A stretch of DNA of 64,000 bases from JBHJGM01 sp964405825. Its GTDB lineage: Bacteria; Verrucomicrobiota; Verrucomicrobiia; Opitutales; JBHJGM01. The notes below the pieces were generated by a model. The model saw only the letters and a program-made list of their open reading frames with translations, had not been told where the DNA came from and did not search any database. The translations under genes and the position numbers were made by a program. This document shows positions 18,013 to 28,308 of the stretch, piece by piece (position 1 is the first letter of the stretch; each line of letters opens with the position of its first letter). Where the stretch lies: positions 11,366 to 75,365 of the forward strand of contig CAYOPI010000008.1 of NCBI GenBank assembly GCA_964405825.1, in the 5' to 3' direction.

Positions 18013-18893
18013 GAAACCCTTTCCGAACGCGAATCACCGTTGCGGCCTTGCTCACGCTGGCCGTCGGTGCGGCGTTTCCGGCCCTGGGCTTCCGCCCCGA
18101 GCAGGGCTCGCCGCCCGGGCTGATCGAAAAGTTCGAGGAACGCTTCGTCGTCGATTCGCAATGCGAGCGCTACGAGATTGTTGAGGTCTTTGCCGACGGG
18201 CGGGTGAAGCGTTGGCAGATTCTGATGCTTTACCAGTACCAGGCCGAGAAGGTCTACGGGCTGATCCGCGTCCTGCCCAACGAGGGCGACCCGGGCCGCG
18301 TTGCGCTGACCGTGCAGCAAACCGGTGAAACCCCGCAGATCTTCTCCTGGGAGCCCGGTGCGCGGAAAGCGCGTCAGCTGGAGGGGCCGCCCGCGCGCCT
18401 GACCATCGGCGACTCCCCCTGGCACTACGAGAACATGCTCGACGATGACAAGGAGCCCTGGAACTGGGAGCGCTCCCGGGGCCGCGCCTTTGTTGAGGGG
18501 GTTGAGTGCAATGTGCTCGTGGGTAACTGGGGCAACCCGGAGATGCGCTACAACAGTGCCTTTGGCCAGCGCCGCATCCACCTGCCCGTGGGCGACCTGG
18601 TCTTTGCCAAGACCGAATTCTTCGACCGGCGCGGTAACTTCGTGAAGACCATCTGGGCGCGCGACTACCGCGAGGTCGACCGTCGCCCCGACGGCCAGCC
18701 CCGCCTGCGCGCGCATCGTATTGACATCCGCAACGCCGAGCGCGATTCCCACACCATGTTTCTGTTGCGCGAGGGCAAGTACGACCTGCCGCTGCCCGAG
18801 GGCCTCTTCGACCCGGCGTACCTGCCGCAATGGTCCACCCAGATCGATTCCGAACTGCTCGCGCTGATGCAGCAGGAGGAGGAACGCTCGTGA
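18009..18893 (+). CDS. Secreted protein resembling LolA/outer-membrane lipoprotein-sorting proteins
   Basis: 294 residues from the GTG at 18009, which overlaps the SCO stop codon; this start yields a clean signal peptide (residues 1-28, ending in FPALGF). The mature part is a beta-rich protein (YEIVEVFADGRVKRWQIL, HTMFLLREGKYDLPLPEG). Its layout, strands followed by RKARQLEGPPARL-type and FFDRRGNFVKTIWAR-type segments, recalls outer-membrane lipoprotein-sorting proteins of the LolA superfamily. Confidence in that family link is moderate. It is translationally coupled to both neighbours, so it probably works with the SCO protein in the periplasm. Confidence 0.6.
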   Translation: MRNPFRTRITVAALLTLAVGAAFPALGFRPEQGSPPGLIEKFEERFVVDSQCERYEIVEVFADGRVKRWQILMLYQYQAEKVYGLIRVLPNEGDPGRVALTVQQTGETPQIFSWEPGARKARQLEGPPARLTIGDSPWHYENMLDDDKEPWNWERSRGRAFVEGVECNVLVGNWGNPEMRYNSAFGQRRIHLPVGDLVFAKTEFFDRRGNFVKTIWARDYREVDRRPDGQPRLRAHRIDIRNAERDSHTMFLLREGKYDLPLPEGLFDPAYLPQWSTQIDSELLALMQQEEERS

Positions 18894-19780
18894 GCCTGTG
18901 GTGGCAGACCGGCCTGATCACCGCAGGTTTTGCCGCGGCCTACGTGGGCCTGCGCAACATCCCCCAGCAGAACTGCGAATTCCTCCACTACGAGAGTGTT
19001 GGCGAGACCCTCGACGGCGGCGAGGTCTGCTCTTCAAGCGCTCCGCCGCTTTTCCTGGATCTCACCCGGCTGCGTTTTCCGGTCGAACTGCGCCTGCGTC
19101 CCGAAACGAAGGTCGAGCCCGGCCGCCCGGCCTACTTCACCCTCGAACTGGTGACCGACGGCGGGCAGACGCTCCTGCCACACGAGCTGGCCATCGTCCA
19201 CACCGAGCGCCTCCACCTGATGCTGCTGGACGAGAGCCTCGGCGACTACCACCACCTGCATCCCGAGCCTCAGGGTGCCTCCGGCAGTTGGAGTTTTCAG
19301 TTCACCCCGCGCGAAGGCGGTAGCTACCGCGCCATTGCCGAGGTCGTCCCGCTGCTGACCAAACGGCAGGTCGTGGCCGACAGCTGGATCGAGGTTCCGG
19401 GCAAAGGTACGCCCGCGCGCCTGAGCGCACGCCAGACCGTCGGCGAAGTCGATGGCTACCGCTTCTCCCTGGCCGCGCCCGAGGGCCAGCTGCCGCGCGA
19501 ATGGGACAACGCCCTTGAGCTGACCATAGAGCGGCCCGACGGCGGCCCGGTGGCGCTTCAACAAATCATGGGCGAAGTGGCCCACATGGTCGCCTTCGAC
19601 AAGGACCGAGCCGGCTACGCTCACCTGCACCCGGTCCAGACCGGTGCCGAAAGCGATGCAACGGCCCCGCGCATGGCATTCACTTTCAACACCGCCAAGC
19701 CCGGCAACTACCGCCTCTGGGCTCAGGTCAAGCTCGACGACCAGGAGCGCTTCATCCCCTTCGACCTCACCGTGGAGTAG
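18890..19780 (+). CDS. Membrane-anchored protein with two HLHP-motif domains, probable metal binding
   Basis: 296 residues from the GTG at 18890, which overlaps the preceding stop as GTGA. One N-terminal membrane helix (WWQTGLITAGFAAAYVGL) anchors it. Two related beta domains follow. The first carries HTERLHLMLLDESL and then YHHLHPEP, the second AHMVAFDKDRAGYAHLHP. Each therefore has a His/Met-containing strand followed about ten residues later by HLHP. Both domains continue into a G-x-Y-R strand (GGSYRAIAEV, PGNYRLWAQV). Similar domains are known to me from uncharacterised proteins near copper-handling genes. Coupling to SCO suggests periplasmic copper binding for oxidase assembly; this is inference. 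Confidence 0.6.
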   Translation: MSLWWQTGLITAGFAAAYVGLRNIPQQNCEFLHYESVGETLDGGEVCSSSAPPLFLDLTRLRFPVELRLRPETKVEPGRPAYFTLELVTDGGQTLLPHELAIVHTERLHLMLLDESLGDYHHLHPEPQGASGSWSFQFTPREGGSYRAIAEVVPLLTKRQVVADSWIEVPGKGTPARLSARQTVGEVDGYRFSLAAPEGQLPREWDNALELTIERPDGGPVALQQIMGEVAHMVAFDKDRAGYAHLHPVQTGAESDATAPRMAFTFNTAKPGNYRLWAQVKLDDQERFIPFDLTVE

Positions 19781-19802
19781 CCCCGGGTTTTCCAACCCTG
19801 GG
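19781..19802. terminator. Weak hairpin after the HLHP gene
   Basis: CCCCGGGTT (19781-19789) and AACCCTGGG (19794-19802) can pair over nine positions with one mismatch and a 4-base loop, immediately after the stop codon. No T-tract follows, so it is only a possible transcript end between this gene and the convergent FkbM gene. Confidence 0.3.
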
Positions 19803-19870
19803 CCGCGCTGATCGTGAAGCCGGTCGAGGGAAGGGGGGACTTTCGGCGTCCTCGCCACGGGCTGCGTGTT

Positions 19871-20620
19871 TCAGCCGGAACCCAAGCCCGCCGTGCCTCC
19901 ATCGCGGACAAACAGCCCGTTGGCCTGCAGCACGTGTCCGGTGTTCAGGTCGGTGAACTCACTGTCCACACCGATCAGCCGGAAACCCAGTTCGCTCATC
20001 TGCGCGAGCAGTTCAGGCAGTAGCTTGGCCCCGTCGTAAAGCGGCACCAGCGAAAGCTCCAGCTCCACCAGCTTGATCTTCTGCAGCGACTGCGCCGCCC
20101 CCTTGAGCACGGCCTCCTCGTAGCCCTGCGTGTCGATCTTCAGGAAGACCTTGTCGGTGGGACCGCACAACTCGTCATAGAGCGCATCCAGCGGGCGCAC
20201 CTGAATGGTTTCCGAGCCTGTGTAACGCGACTGCGGGGCCACCTGTTCATGGGTCGGGAGCATGTTCAGGAGCGAGGAACTGTGGGAGTTACCGGCAATG
20301 TGTATCTCGGTTTGCGTTTCCTCGGCACCCAGGGCAAAATTGTTGGCCTGCCAGTCGGGGTCGCCGTCACTGGCCGCCTTCAGCTCGGCAAAGGCCGAGG
20401 AGAGGGGCTCGAAGGAGAAGATCTTTCCCGTGTAATCGCATTGTTGCCGGAGTTCCTCGGAGAACTGGCCGGTGTTTGCGCCAACGTCGAGCACCACGTT
20501 GATCTGGTGGGTCTTCAGCAGCAGGCCCAGGCGAGCGACCACGTGGGTGGCCGCGTTGAAACGGTCGATTTGAAACCCGACCTTCCAGAGGCGGCGTTGG
20601 AGGCGTTGCTTACGGTTCAT
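19871..20620 (-). CDS. FkbM family SAM-dependent methyltransferase
   Basis: 249 residues. The SAM-binding motif VVLDVGANTGQFSEEL lies at about residues 38-53, followed by the acidic loop FSFEPL and the conserved KIDTQGYEEAVLKGA segment typical of the FkbM family. The C-terminus (VDSEFTDLNTGHVLQANG) also fits. Members methylate sugars, lipids or small molecules; the substrate is unknown. It stands alone on the minus strand, divergent from glnS, with 163 bases between the starts and no clear promoter on either side. Confidence 0.88.
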   Translation of the reverse strand: MNRKQRLQRRLWKVGFQIDRFNAATHVVARLGLLLKTHQINVVLDVGANTGQFSEELRQQCDYTGKIFSFEPLSSAFAELKAASDGDPDWQANNFALGAEETQTEIHIAGNSHSSSLLNMLPTHEQVAPQSRYTGSETIQVRPLDALYDELCGPTDKVFLKIDTQGYEEAVLKGAAQSLQKIKLVELELSLVPLYDGAKLLPELLAQMSELGFRLIGVDSEFTDLNTGHVLQANGLFVRDGGTAGLGSG

Positions 20621-20783
20621 TATCTGGGTCGAGGCGATGTGGACAGCAAGGCGGCAAGCAGGGCAGCAGTATGGGCGCGGTCTTTGCGATGGCTACCCAA
20701 ATCAACGCCTCGACCCAACCCGAGTGCACAGAGGCGAATTCCCGCTTTGCGCCCGGCGATCCCTTCTGTTTGCATCTGCGTGC

Positions 20784-22499
<1,716 letters not shown>

Positions 22500-22689
22500 G
22501 CGAGTCGCCAGCGTCATGGGGCAGCCGCCAGCGAGCGCTCTTTCCACGAAGCGTTTGGGTATCCTGAGTTCACGACTGGGAAACGTGAAAAAAACTCGTG
22601 AAGTTGGAGGCCAGTTTGGGTTGACCCCCGCGTTTGCGGCGTTTCTGTGCTGGTAATCCTAACTCAAGTCGCTATTAACTTCACTAATT

Positions 22690-24597
22690 ATGTCCCTCAC
22701 CACGACCCTCCCCATAAACTACCCGCTGCCCGCCGAAGCGCGCGACATTCTTGAGAATGCGCGTTCCGTCACCGTCGCCAACACGGTGGACGACCTGCTC
22801 GCGCTGGCCGTCCGCGACGCCGGTCCCGACGGATGGCATCCGGTGGCTTACGACGTCAATGGCGAGAGCGTCCTCGAGGCCCGTGCCTGCCGCGTCAAGA
22901 ACGGCATCGCCGCCAACTACATCGAGCCGTACATGCGCCGGCGCGACCCGAACTGCATGGTCATCGGCGACGACCGTCCCACGGACAAGCCGACCTTCAA
23001 GGAGCGCTTCGGCAAGAGCTTCGAGGACATGCGGACCGAGACCTTTGCCTGGATGAAGACCCAGCACCTGGCCATGTTCGCCTTCCGCGCGGGCATGCCC
23101 GGTACCGGCACCGACGCCATCGTCATCGCCCCGGCCAACGCGGGCTTCTTCGCCCTGGGCCTGGCGCTGTTGCAGGGCCTGCTGCACACCGACGAGATTC
23201 CGGAAGGCTTTGACCCCAAGGCGGTCATCTACGTGGCCCCGCCCTTCCGCCACACCCACCTGGACGGCAAGCAGGTCGTGGTGCACAACCGCCGCGAGGG
23301 CCTGCACGAGCTCTTCAGCTACAATTTGTACCCCGGCCCCAGCGCCAAGAAAGGGATCTACGGCGTGTTGCTCACCCTTGGCGAGAAGCAGGAGTGGGTC
23401 ACCATGCACTGCTCCACGGCCAAGGTCGTCACCCCGTACGAACGATGGATTGTCATCTCCCACGAAGGGGCCAGCGGCGGTGGCAAGAGCGAGATGCTTG
23501 AGCACGTCCACCGTCAGCACGACGGGTCGCTCCTGCTGGGCGAGAATCTGGTCACGGGTGAGTCCCGGCACATCACCCTGCCGCAGAGCTGCAGCATCAA
23601 CCCGGTCACCGACGACATGGCCCTCTGCCATCCGTCCTTTAACCGCGGCAACGGCAAGCTCGGGCTGATGGACGCCGAGGACGCCTGGTTCGTGCGCGTC
23701 AATCACATCGAAGACTACGGCACCGACCCGCACCTGGAGCGCATCACGCTCAAGCCCTCGATGCCGCTGCTCTTCCTCAACATCGACGCCCAGCCGGGCA
23801 GCACCGCGCTGATCTGGGAGCACATTCACGATGAACCGGGTGTGCCCTGCCCGAATCCGCGCGTGGTGATTCCCCGGGATGCCTTCCCGAACGTTCACCA
23901 GGGCAAGATCGACGTGGATGTGCGCTCCTTCGGGGTACGCTGCCCGCCGTGCACGCGCGAAAAGCCCACCTACGGCATCCTCGGGATGTTCCACCTGCTG
24001 CCGCCGGCGCTGGCCTGGCTGTGGCGTCTGGTGGCCCCGCGCGGTCACGCCAACCCGTCGATCACCGACACCGAGGGCATGACCAGCGAGGGCGTTGGCT
24101 CCTACTGGCCCTTTGCGACCGGTCGCCGCGTCGACCAGGCCAACCTGCTCCTTCGCCAGATCGAGGACACCCCGCGCGTGCGCTACATCCTCACGCCCAA
24201 CCAGCACATCGGTGCCTGGAAGGTCAGCTTCATGCCGCAGTGGATCACCCGCGAGGTCATGGCCCGTCGCGGTGGCCCCAACTTCACCGAAGAACAGGTG
24301 GGCGAATGCCGTTGCCCGCTGCTGGGTTGGACCCCGAGCTCCATCCTGGTCGAGGGCCGCGTCATCGGGAGCTGGTTCTTCTCGGTGGATTTGCAGCCTG
24401 AAGTCGGCGAAGAAGCCTACGACAAGGGTGCCGCCATCCTGCGTGAGTTCTTCTTCCGCGAGCTCAAGCAGTTCGTCGGTCCGGACCTCATGCCGCTGGG
24501 CAAGACCATCATCGAGTGCTGCCTCGATGACGGATCGGTGCACGACTACCTGAAGCTGCTGCCGCACCCGACCCTGATTCAGGACGAAGACGGCTGA
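22690..24597 (+). CDS. DUF4914 family protein, PEP-carboxykinase-like
   Basis: 635 residues, full family length. A P-loop-like motif GASGGGKSEM lies near residues 260-269, where PEP carboxykinases have GLSGTGKTT. It is followed by a probable metal-binding segment and by NHIEDYGTDPHLERITL. The C-terminal half carries conserved stretches such as CPPCTREKPTYGILG and TDTEGMTSEGVGSYWPF. I recognise it as DUF4914, a family of unknown function with a PEPCK-like fold; the fold link is from memory and moderate. It may act as an ATP-dependent kinase or carboxykinase. The gene is monocistronic, preceded by 190 bases without a clear promoter and followed by a strong terminator. Confidence 0.75.
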   Translation: MSLTTTLPINYPLPAEARDILENARSVTVANTVDDLLALAVRDAGPDGWHPVAYDVNGESVLEARACRVKNGIAANYIEPYMRRRDPNCMVIGDDRPTDKPTFKERFGKSFEDMRTETFAWMKTQHLAMFAFRAGMPGTGTDAIVIAPANAGFFALGLALLQGLLHTDEIPEGFDPKAVIYVAPPFRHTHLDGKQVVVHNRREGLHELFSYNLYPGPSAKKGIYGVLLTLGEKQEWVTMHCSTAKVVTPYERWIVISHEGASGGGKSEMLEHVHRQHDGSLLLGENLVTGESRHITLPQSCSINPVTDDMALCHPSFNRGNGKLGLMDAEDAWFVRVNHIEDYGTDPHLERITLKPSMPLLFLNIDAQPGSTALIWEHIHDEPGVPCPNPRVVIPRDAFPNVHQGKIDVDVRSFGVRCPPCTREKPTYGILGMFHLLPPALAWLWRLVAPRGHANPSITDTEGMTSEGVGSYWPFATGRRVDQANLLLRQIEDTPRVRYILTPNQHIGAWKVSFMPQWITREVMARRGGPNFTEEQVGECRCPLLGWTPSSILVEGRVIGSWFFSVDLQPEVGEEAYDKGAAILREFFFRELKQFVGPDLMPLGKTIIECCLDDGSVHDYLKLLPHPTLIQDEDG

Positions 24598-24630
24598 GCC
24601 TGTCGGTCACCCCTTCTTCAGCTTTACAAG

Positions 24631-24658
24631 GCGTCCCTCACCGAGGGGCGCTTTTTTT
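24631..24658 (+). terminator. Rho-independent terminator of the DUF4914 gene
   Basis: GCGTCCCTC (24631-24639) pairs with GAGGGGCGC (24643-24651) over nine positions with one G-T wobble and a 3-base loop, followed by seven T residues (24652-24658). It starts 34 bases after the stop codon and is the best terminator in the window. Confidence 0.88.
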
Positions 24659-24731
24659 GTCCGGTTCGAGTTCATCCAAGCCTCACCTGTCGGGAACAGG
24701 CCGGTAGCGCTTTTTTTCTTTCGCTGGTGGT

Positions 24732-24746
24732 GTCTGACTGTTAGAC
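24732..24746. promoter_or_regulatory. Near-palindrome before the aldo/keto reductase gene
   Basis: GTCTGAC (24732-24738) and GTTAGAC (24740-24746) form a 15-base near-palindrome with one mismatch around a central T, eight bases before the ATG at 24755. Its position would suit an operator, but chance occurrence is possible. Confidence 0.25.
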
Positions 24747-24754
24747 GCAAGTAC

Positions 24755-25663
24755 ATGCTGTTTCGTCGGTTAGGAAAAACCAATCTGCGTGTGTCGGTGA
24801 TTGGACTGGGCACCTGGCAGTTTGGCGGCGAGTGGGGGCGTGACTACACGGCGGACGAGGTCCGGGCCATCGTCGACGCCTGCCGCGACTGCGGAATCAA
24901 TCTCATCGACACTGCTGAGTGCTATGGGGATCACCTCGCCGAGGCCCTCGTTGGCGAGGCGATCGCGGGCGAGCGCGACCGGTGGATCCTCGCCACGAAG
25001 TTTGGTCACAAGTTCAACAAGCGCTTCACCCGCGACGAGGTTTGGGAGCCCGCCAGCGTTGTCCGCACGCTGGATGCCTCCCTGAAGGCACTGCGGACCG
25101 ATTATGTGGATCTGCTGCAGTTTCATTCCGGGGCCGATGAGTGCTTTTTCCAGGACGAGCTGTGGGCGGTGCTGCAGAAGGAAGTCGAAAAGGGAAAAGT
25201 GCGCCACCTGGGCAACTCCGTCGGCTTCAACGGCAACGTGAAGCAGCTCGAGAAGTCCGCCGACTACGGCATCGCGGCGATCCAGATCATCTACAACTAC
25301 CTTGACCGCACGCCGGAGCAGGGCTGCTTCCCGGTCTGCGAGCAACAGGACCTGGGTGTCCTCGCACGGGTGCCGCTGGCCAGCGGATTTCTCAGCGGCA
25401 AGTACAAGCCCGGGGCCACCTTCAACGAAAAGGACTGGCGCAGCCATTGGATGAGTCCTGAAGCCCGGGACAAGGCTCTGGCCGAGGTTGAGCGCATTCA
25501 AGGCGAGGAACTGCCCCCGGGCGTGCCGATGGCTCGCTGGGCCCTGGCCTGGTGCCTGCGCCACGCCAACGTCCACACCGTCATCCCCGGCTGCAAGGAC
25601 CCCGCGCAGGCCCGCGACAACGCTGCTGCCGCCGACCTCCTGGGCACCGTGGCTACCGCCTGA
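24755..25663 (+). CDS. Aldo/keto reductase
   Basis: 302 residues, a normal single-domain TIM barrel. The catalytic tetrad is visible: Asp and Tyr in LIDTAECYGDH, Lys in LATKFGHKF, His in DLLQFHSG. The cofactor-binding C-terminal region ends in a segment like NVHTVIPGCKDPAQARDN, typical for NADP(H)-dependent members. It resembles the general-substrate, YajO- or Gfo-adjacent bacterial AKRs; the real substrate is unknown. It is followed 30 bases later by the GNAT gene on the same strand, and both may be transcribed together with the secreted protein downstream. Confidence 0.9.
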   Translation: MLFRRLGKTNLRVSVIGLGTWQFGGEWGRDYTADEVRAIVDACRDCGINLIDTAECYGDHLAEALVGEAIAGERDRWILATKFGHKFNKRFTRDEVWEPASVVRTLDASLKALRTDYVDLLQFHSGADECFFQDELWAVLQKEVEKGKVRHLGNSVGFNGNVKQLEKSADYGIAAIQIIYNYLDRTPEQGCFPVCEQQDLGVLARVPLASGFLSGKYKPGATFNEKDWRSHWMSPEARDKALAEVERIQGEELPPGVPMARWALAWCLRHANVHTVIPGCKDPAQARDNAAAADLLGTVATA

Positions 25664-25693
25664 CCCAATACCCCACAAGCACCGCATCGAGCC

Positions 25694-26527
25694 ATGTCAT
25701 TTTCGACGACGGCGGACCGCATCGCCGCCTTTGAGACAGTTCATTTCGACTACACCCGCCAGCGCCTGAACTGCGTCCGCGACGGCGACTCGCCCCGGCT
25801 GGAGCACCGCAACTTTGGCGGCATCCGCGCCTTCCGCATGACGCGCACGCCCCAGTGGACTTACGCCAACACCGCCCACGGCTACGATGTCCGCGCCTTC
25901 GGCTTCGCCGTGCAGTGGTACCGCGACTACAACATCTCCCCGCGCTTTGAGATTCCCGTTTCGCACCTGGATTTCGCCGACAGGGCGGCCCTCGTCAAAA
26001 GCGGGCTGCACTACGTGCGAACGCATTGTGCGATGGGCTGCGCGCTGGCCAGCCTCGGTCCGCCCCCCGTGCCCAACGGCCTGAAGGTTCAAGTGGTGGA
26101 TGCCGAATCGATCGAGGCCTTCATCGAGACGCTGCTGGACGCCTATGCGATTCAGGACGGTCGTGAAGAAGCCAAACGCAACATGGCCCGCTGGGTCGAG
26201 CTGCCCGAACAGAAGCTCGTTCTGGCGCTGCTCAAGAACGTGCCCGTGGGGGTGGGAGTGCTCTACCACGAAGGCGACTTCGGTTACCTGGCCACGGCGG
26301 CGACGCTGCCGTCCTATCGGGGTCGCGGCGTGCACACCGCGCTGATTGGTTTTCGCGCGGGCCTGGCCCGCGACCTCGGTGCGAAGGTCCTTTTTGGCGG
26401 CGCGGAATTCGGCACCACCGCCATGCGAAACTTCCAGAACGGCGGTCTCTCGCTGTTGTATCCCCGCCTGATCTGGGCCGCAGCCGAGGCGACTTCCACG
26501 CCCGCCGCCGCCCAAACCTCCGATTGA
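25694..26527 (+). CDS. GNAT family N-acetyltransferase
   Basis: 277 residues. The acetyl-CoA binding motif A is visible as ATLPSYRGRGVHTALIGFR near residues 207-225, followed by the second helix and FGGAEFGTTAMRNFQNGG, where the Asn-Phe pair matches motif B. The first 120 residues form an N-terminal domain (HRNFGGIRAFRMTRTPQW) of the kind found in longer GNAT proteins. The substrate is unknown. No signal peptide, so it is cytoplasmic. It may be co-transcribed with the aldo/keto reductase upstream. Confidence 0.85.
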   Translation: MSFSTTADRIAAFETVHFDYTRQRLNCVRDGDSPRLEHRNFGGIRAFRMTRTPQWTYANTAHGYDVRAFGFAVQWYRDYNISPRFEIPVSHLDFADRAALVKSGLHYVRTHCAMGCALASLGPPPVPNGLKVQVVDAESIEAFIETLLDAYAIQDGREEAKRNMARWVELPEQKLVLALLKNVPVGVGVLYHEGDFGYLATAATLPSYRGRGVHTALIGFRAGLARDLGAKVLFGGAEFGTTAMRNFQNGGLSLLYPRLIWAAAEATSTPAAAQTSD

Positions 26528-26558
26528 CGCCACCCCTGGACGCGGGAAGACTGCCGCC

Positions 26559-27227
26559 ATGCGAACGAGGGAGCTTTGCCTTGCCGGGGCCCTGTTGGGT
26601 TCCGCTGCCGCCAACTGCGGCGCCCAGGACGAATCGCAGGAGCCACCGGTGTCCTACGTGCTCAGCGTCGACGGCGAGACCATCGTCATCGACCCGGGCG
26701 AGACGGTCACGCTCAATGGCAACTTCACCAATCCGACCGTCGAGCTGGAGGTGGGAGAGACGCGGCGTTTCAACGCCCGCGGACTGGCCTTCGACTACCC
26801 GGCCAACTTCTCCTTCCAGCACAACAGCCAGCCCGGGGTGACTTTCTGGATCCTGCAGGGGCCCAACTGCATTGTTTTCGTCTACGTCTTCGAACAGCCG
26901 ATCAGCCCGGGTGAGTTTGGCCGTATGCTCGCCTCGCGCTTCACCACCGAGGGCGGGCCCGAGGTCCAACGCGCCGAGGTGGCCCGAACCTTCGGCAACC
27001 AGCGTCTGGAGGGCGTCTCCGTGCAGGTTGGTACCGAGTTGGGCGTGGTCGACTCCAAGTACGTGCAGGAGATTTTTCAGCCCGACGGCGAGGGCGGCCG
27101 GATGCTCCTGCTCCTGCAGCTGCCCGCGGCCGATCAGGAACTCGATCCCGCCGAAGCCGACGAGGTTGCCGAGCTGACCAAAGCCCTCCAGGAGACCTAC
27201 GCCTTCGCGCCTTCCTCGGAAGGGTAA
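26559..27227 (+). CDS. Hypothetical secreted protein
   Basis: 222 residues from the ATG at 26559. A short signal peptide (MRTRELCLAGALLGSAA, cleavage near NCGAQ) precedes an acidic region and then an ordered domain from about residue 70 (NARGLAFDYPANFSFQ, GVTFWILQGPNCIVFVYVF). The ordered part resembles small secreted domains that fold around a hydrophobic sheet, but no family is recognised. It lies 31 bases downstream of the GNAT gene on the same strand. The next 227 bases (27228-27454) hold no gene; a TTGACC at 27394 there lacks a matching -10 box. Confidence 0.6.
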   Translation: MRTRELCLAGALLGSAAANCGAQDESQEPPVSYVLSVDGETIVIDPGETVTLNGNFTNPTVELEVGETRRFNARGLAFDYPANFSFQHNSQPGVTFWILQGPNCIVFVYVFEQPISPGEFGRMLASRFTTEGGPEVQRAEVARTFGNQRLEGVSVQVGTELGVVDSKYVQEIFQPDGEGGRMLLLLQLPAADQELDPAEADEVAELTKALQETYAFAPSSEG

Positions 27228-27454
27228 GCGCGGGCTTCGAAGTGATTGCCGGACTTTCGGCGCGGTGCAGACGCGGGCCACTCCCTGGGGCCACGGGCCG
27301 GGAGGACGGCGGATGCCAGGGCAATGAGGTCCTTTGCAAATACATGAACTTTTGGGCTGCGCTGACCGCGAGATTCTGATTACCTTACATCTATTGACCG
27401 CGCGGCTGACCTCTCTGGGATTCTCACCCAACCACTAATCCCAGTTAAGGTTAC

Positions 27455-28171
27455 ATGTATTCAATCATCCCTCACGGCGTGCGCGTCTTTACCGCGCTCG
27501 GCCTCCTCACGGCTGGAGTCTCCACGGCTCAGGCTTTCACCGTAGCGACCGACTTTGATGACGCTTCGGCCATTCCCAGTGGCACGGAGTTCATCACACT
27601 GACCGACGGTCCGCTCCAGGCGACCTTCTCCGGTGGCGTCCGTCAAGCCGGCGTCCTGGCCGCTGCCTACAACACGTTCCCGGGCGCTTACCTGATCATC
27701 AACGCCGGTGGCGCGGGTCTTGGCGGCGTCGAAAGCCAGTTCGGCTCCACCCTGGCCTCGGCGCTCACGCCTGACGACGTCAACAACGACGTCGCGACCA
27801 TCGATTTCAACATTGGCGTCGAGGAAGTCTCCTTCGCCATTGCGGAGATCGGCGTGGGTGCGGGTTCGACCGTGCGTTTCTTCGGCGTGGACGACTCGAC
27901 CGAGCTGGGCTCGGTCTTCGTTGCCGGCACCGCCGACAACAGCGCTGAGCCGCTGGCCTTCTCGGCAGTGGGCGACTTTGGCGGCGAACTCATCGGCTCC
28001 ATCGAAATCGACAACCCCGGCCCGGCCGGGAATCCGGTCTACTTCACCACGCTCGACACCTTTTCGGCGTCGACGACCGTGCCTGAACCCGGCTCGATGG
28101 CTGCCATCGCCGGCGTTTGTGCGTTGGGCCTGCTGTTCTGGCGTCGCCGCTTCGGTCGTCGCCAAGGTTGA
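27455..28171 (+). CDS. PEP-CTERM sorting-domain protein
   Basis: 238 residues. A signal peptide (residues 1-27, cleavage after AQA) is followed by a Ser/Thr/Gly-rich beta-type domain (GVEEVSFAIAEIGVGAGS, TVRFFGVDDS). The C-terminus has the full PEP-CTERM signal: VPEPGS near residue 209, a hydrophobic helix and the basic end WRRRFGRRQ. Such proteins are cut and anchored or exported by an exosortase, often alongside exopolysaccharide. No exosortase gene is visible in this window. AAGG precedes the ATG by six bases. A terminator follows directly. Confidence 0.85.
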   Translation: MYSIIPHGVRVFTALGLLTAGVSTAQAFTVATDFDDASAIPSGTEFITLTDGPLQATFSGGVRQAGVLAAAYNTFPGAYLIINAGGAGLGGVESQFGSTLASALTPDDVNNDVATIDFNIGVEEVSFAIAEIGVGAGSTVRFFGVDDSTELGSVFVAGTADNSAEPLAFSAVGDFGGELIGSIEIDNPGPAGNPVYFTTLDTFSASTTVPEPGSMAAIAGVCALGLLFWRRRFGRRQG

Positions 28172-28202
28172 ACGACTCGCCGAGAGTGTGACCCCTCCTT
28201 CC

Positions 28203-28236
28203 AACCGGGAGGCCCCGACCGGGCCTTCCGGTTTTT
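28203..28236 (+). terminator. Rho-independent terminator of the PEP-CTERM gene
   Basis: AACCGGGAGGCCC (28203-28215) pairs with GGGCCTTCCGGTT (28221-28233) over 13 positions with one G-T wobble and a 5-base loop, and runs into five T residues (28232-28236). It lies 31 bases after the stop codon. Confidence 0.85.
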
Positions 28237-28308
28237 CTTACGTGGGAGGGGTACCCGAGCCGGCTTCCCGGTCGTCTTTGGGCCGACGCCGCTGCGCGGT
28301 CCGCAACC

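Noticed and set aside
22621..22655. TTGACC as a -35 box before the DUF4914 gene
   Set aside because: No acceptable -10 box at 16-18 bases; the nearest TATTAA is far too distant.
22684..24567. Long open frame of 627 codons on the minus strand
   Set aside because: It is the antisense of the DUF4914 gene. Its translation is rich in His, Gln, Arg and Val without domain motifs, as expected from GC-rich codon bias.
24655..24680. tRNA-like T-loop string GGTTCGAGTTC
   Set aside because: The flanking bases cannot form the T-arm and no acceptor, D or anticodon arms are found.
24686..24717. Second terminator-like element (CCTGT/ACAGG stem and T7 tract) after DUF4914
   Set aside because: The stem is only 5 bp and the T-tract lies ten bases away from it.
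27394..27422. TTGACC as a promoter for the PEP-CTERM gene
   Set aside because: The -10 position reads GGGATT, a poor match, so no promoter is called.
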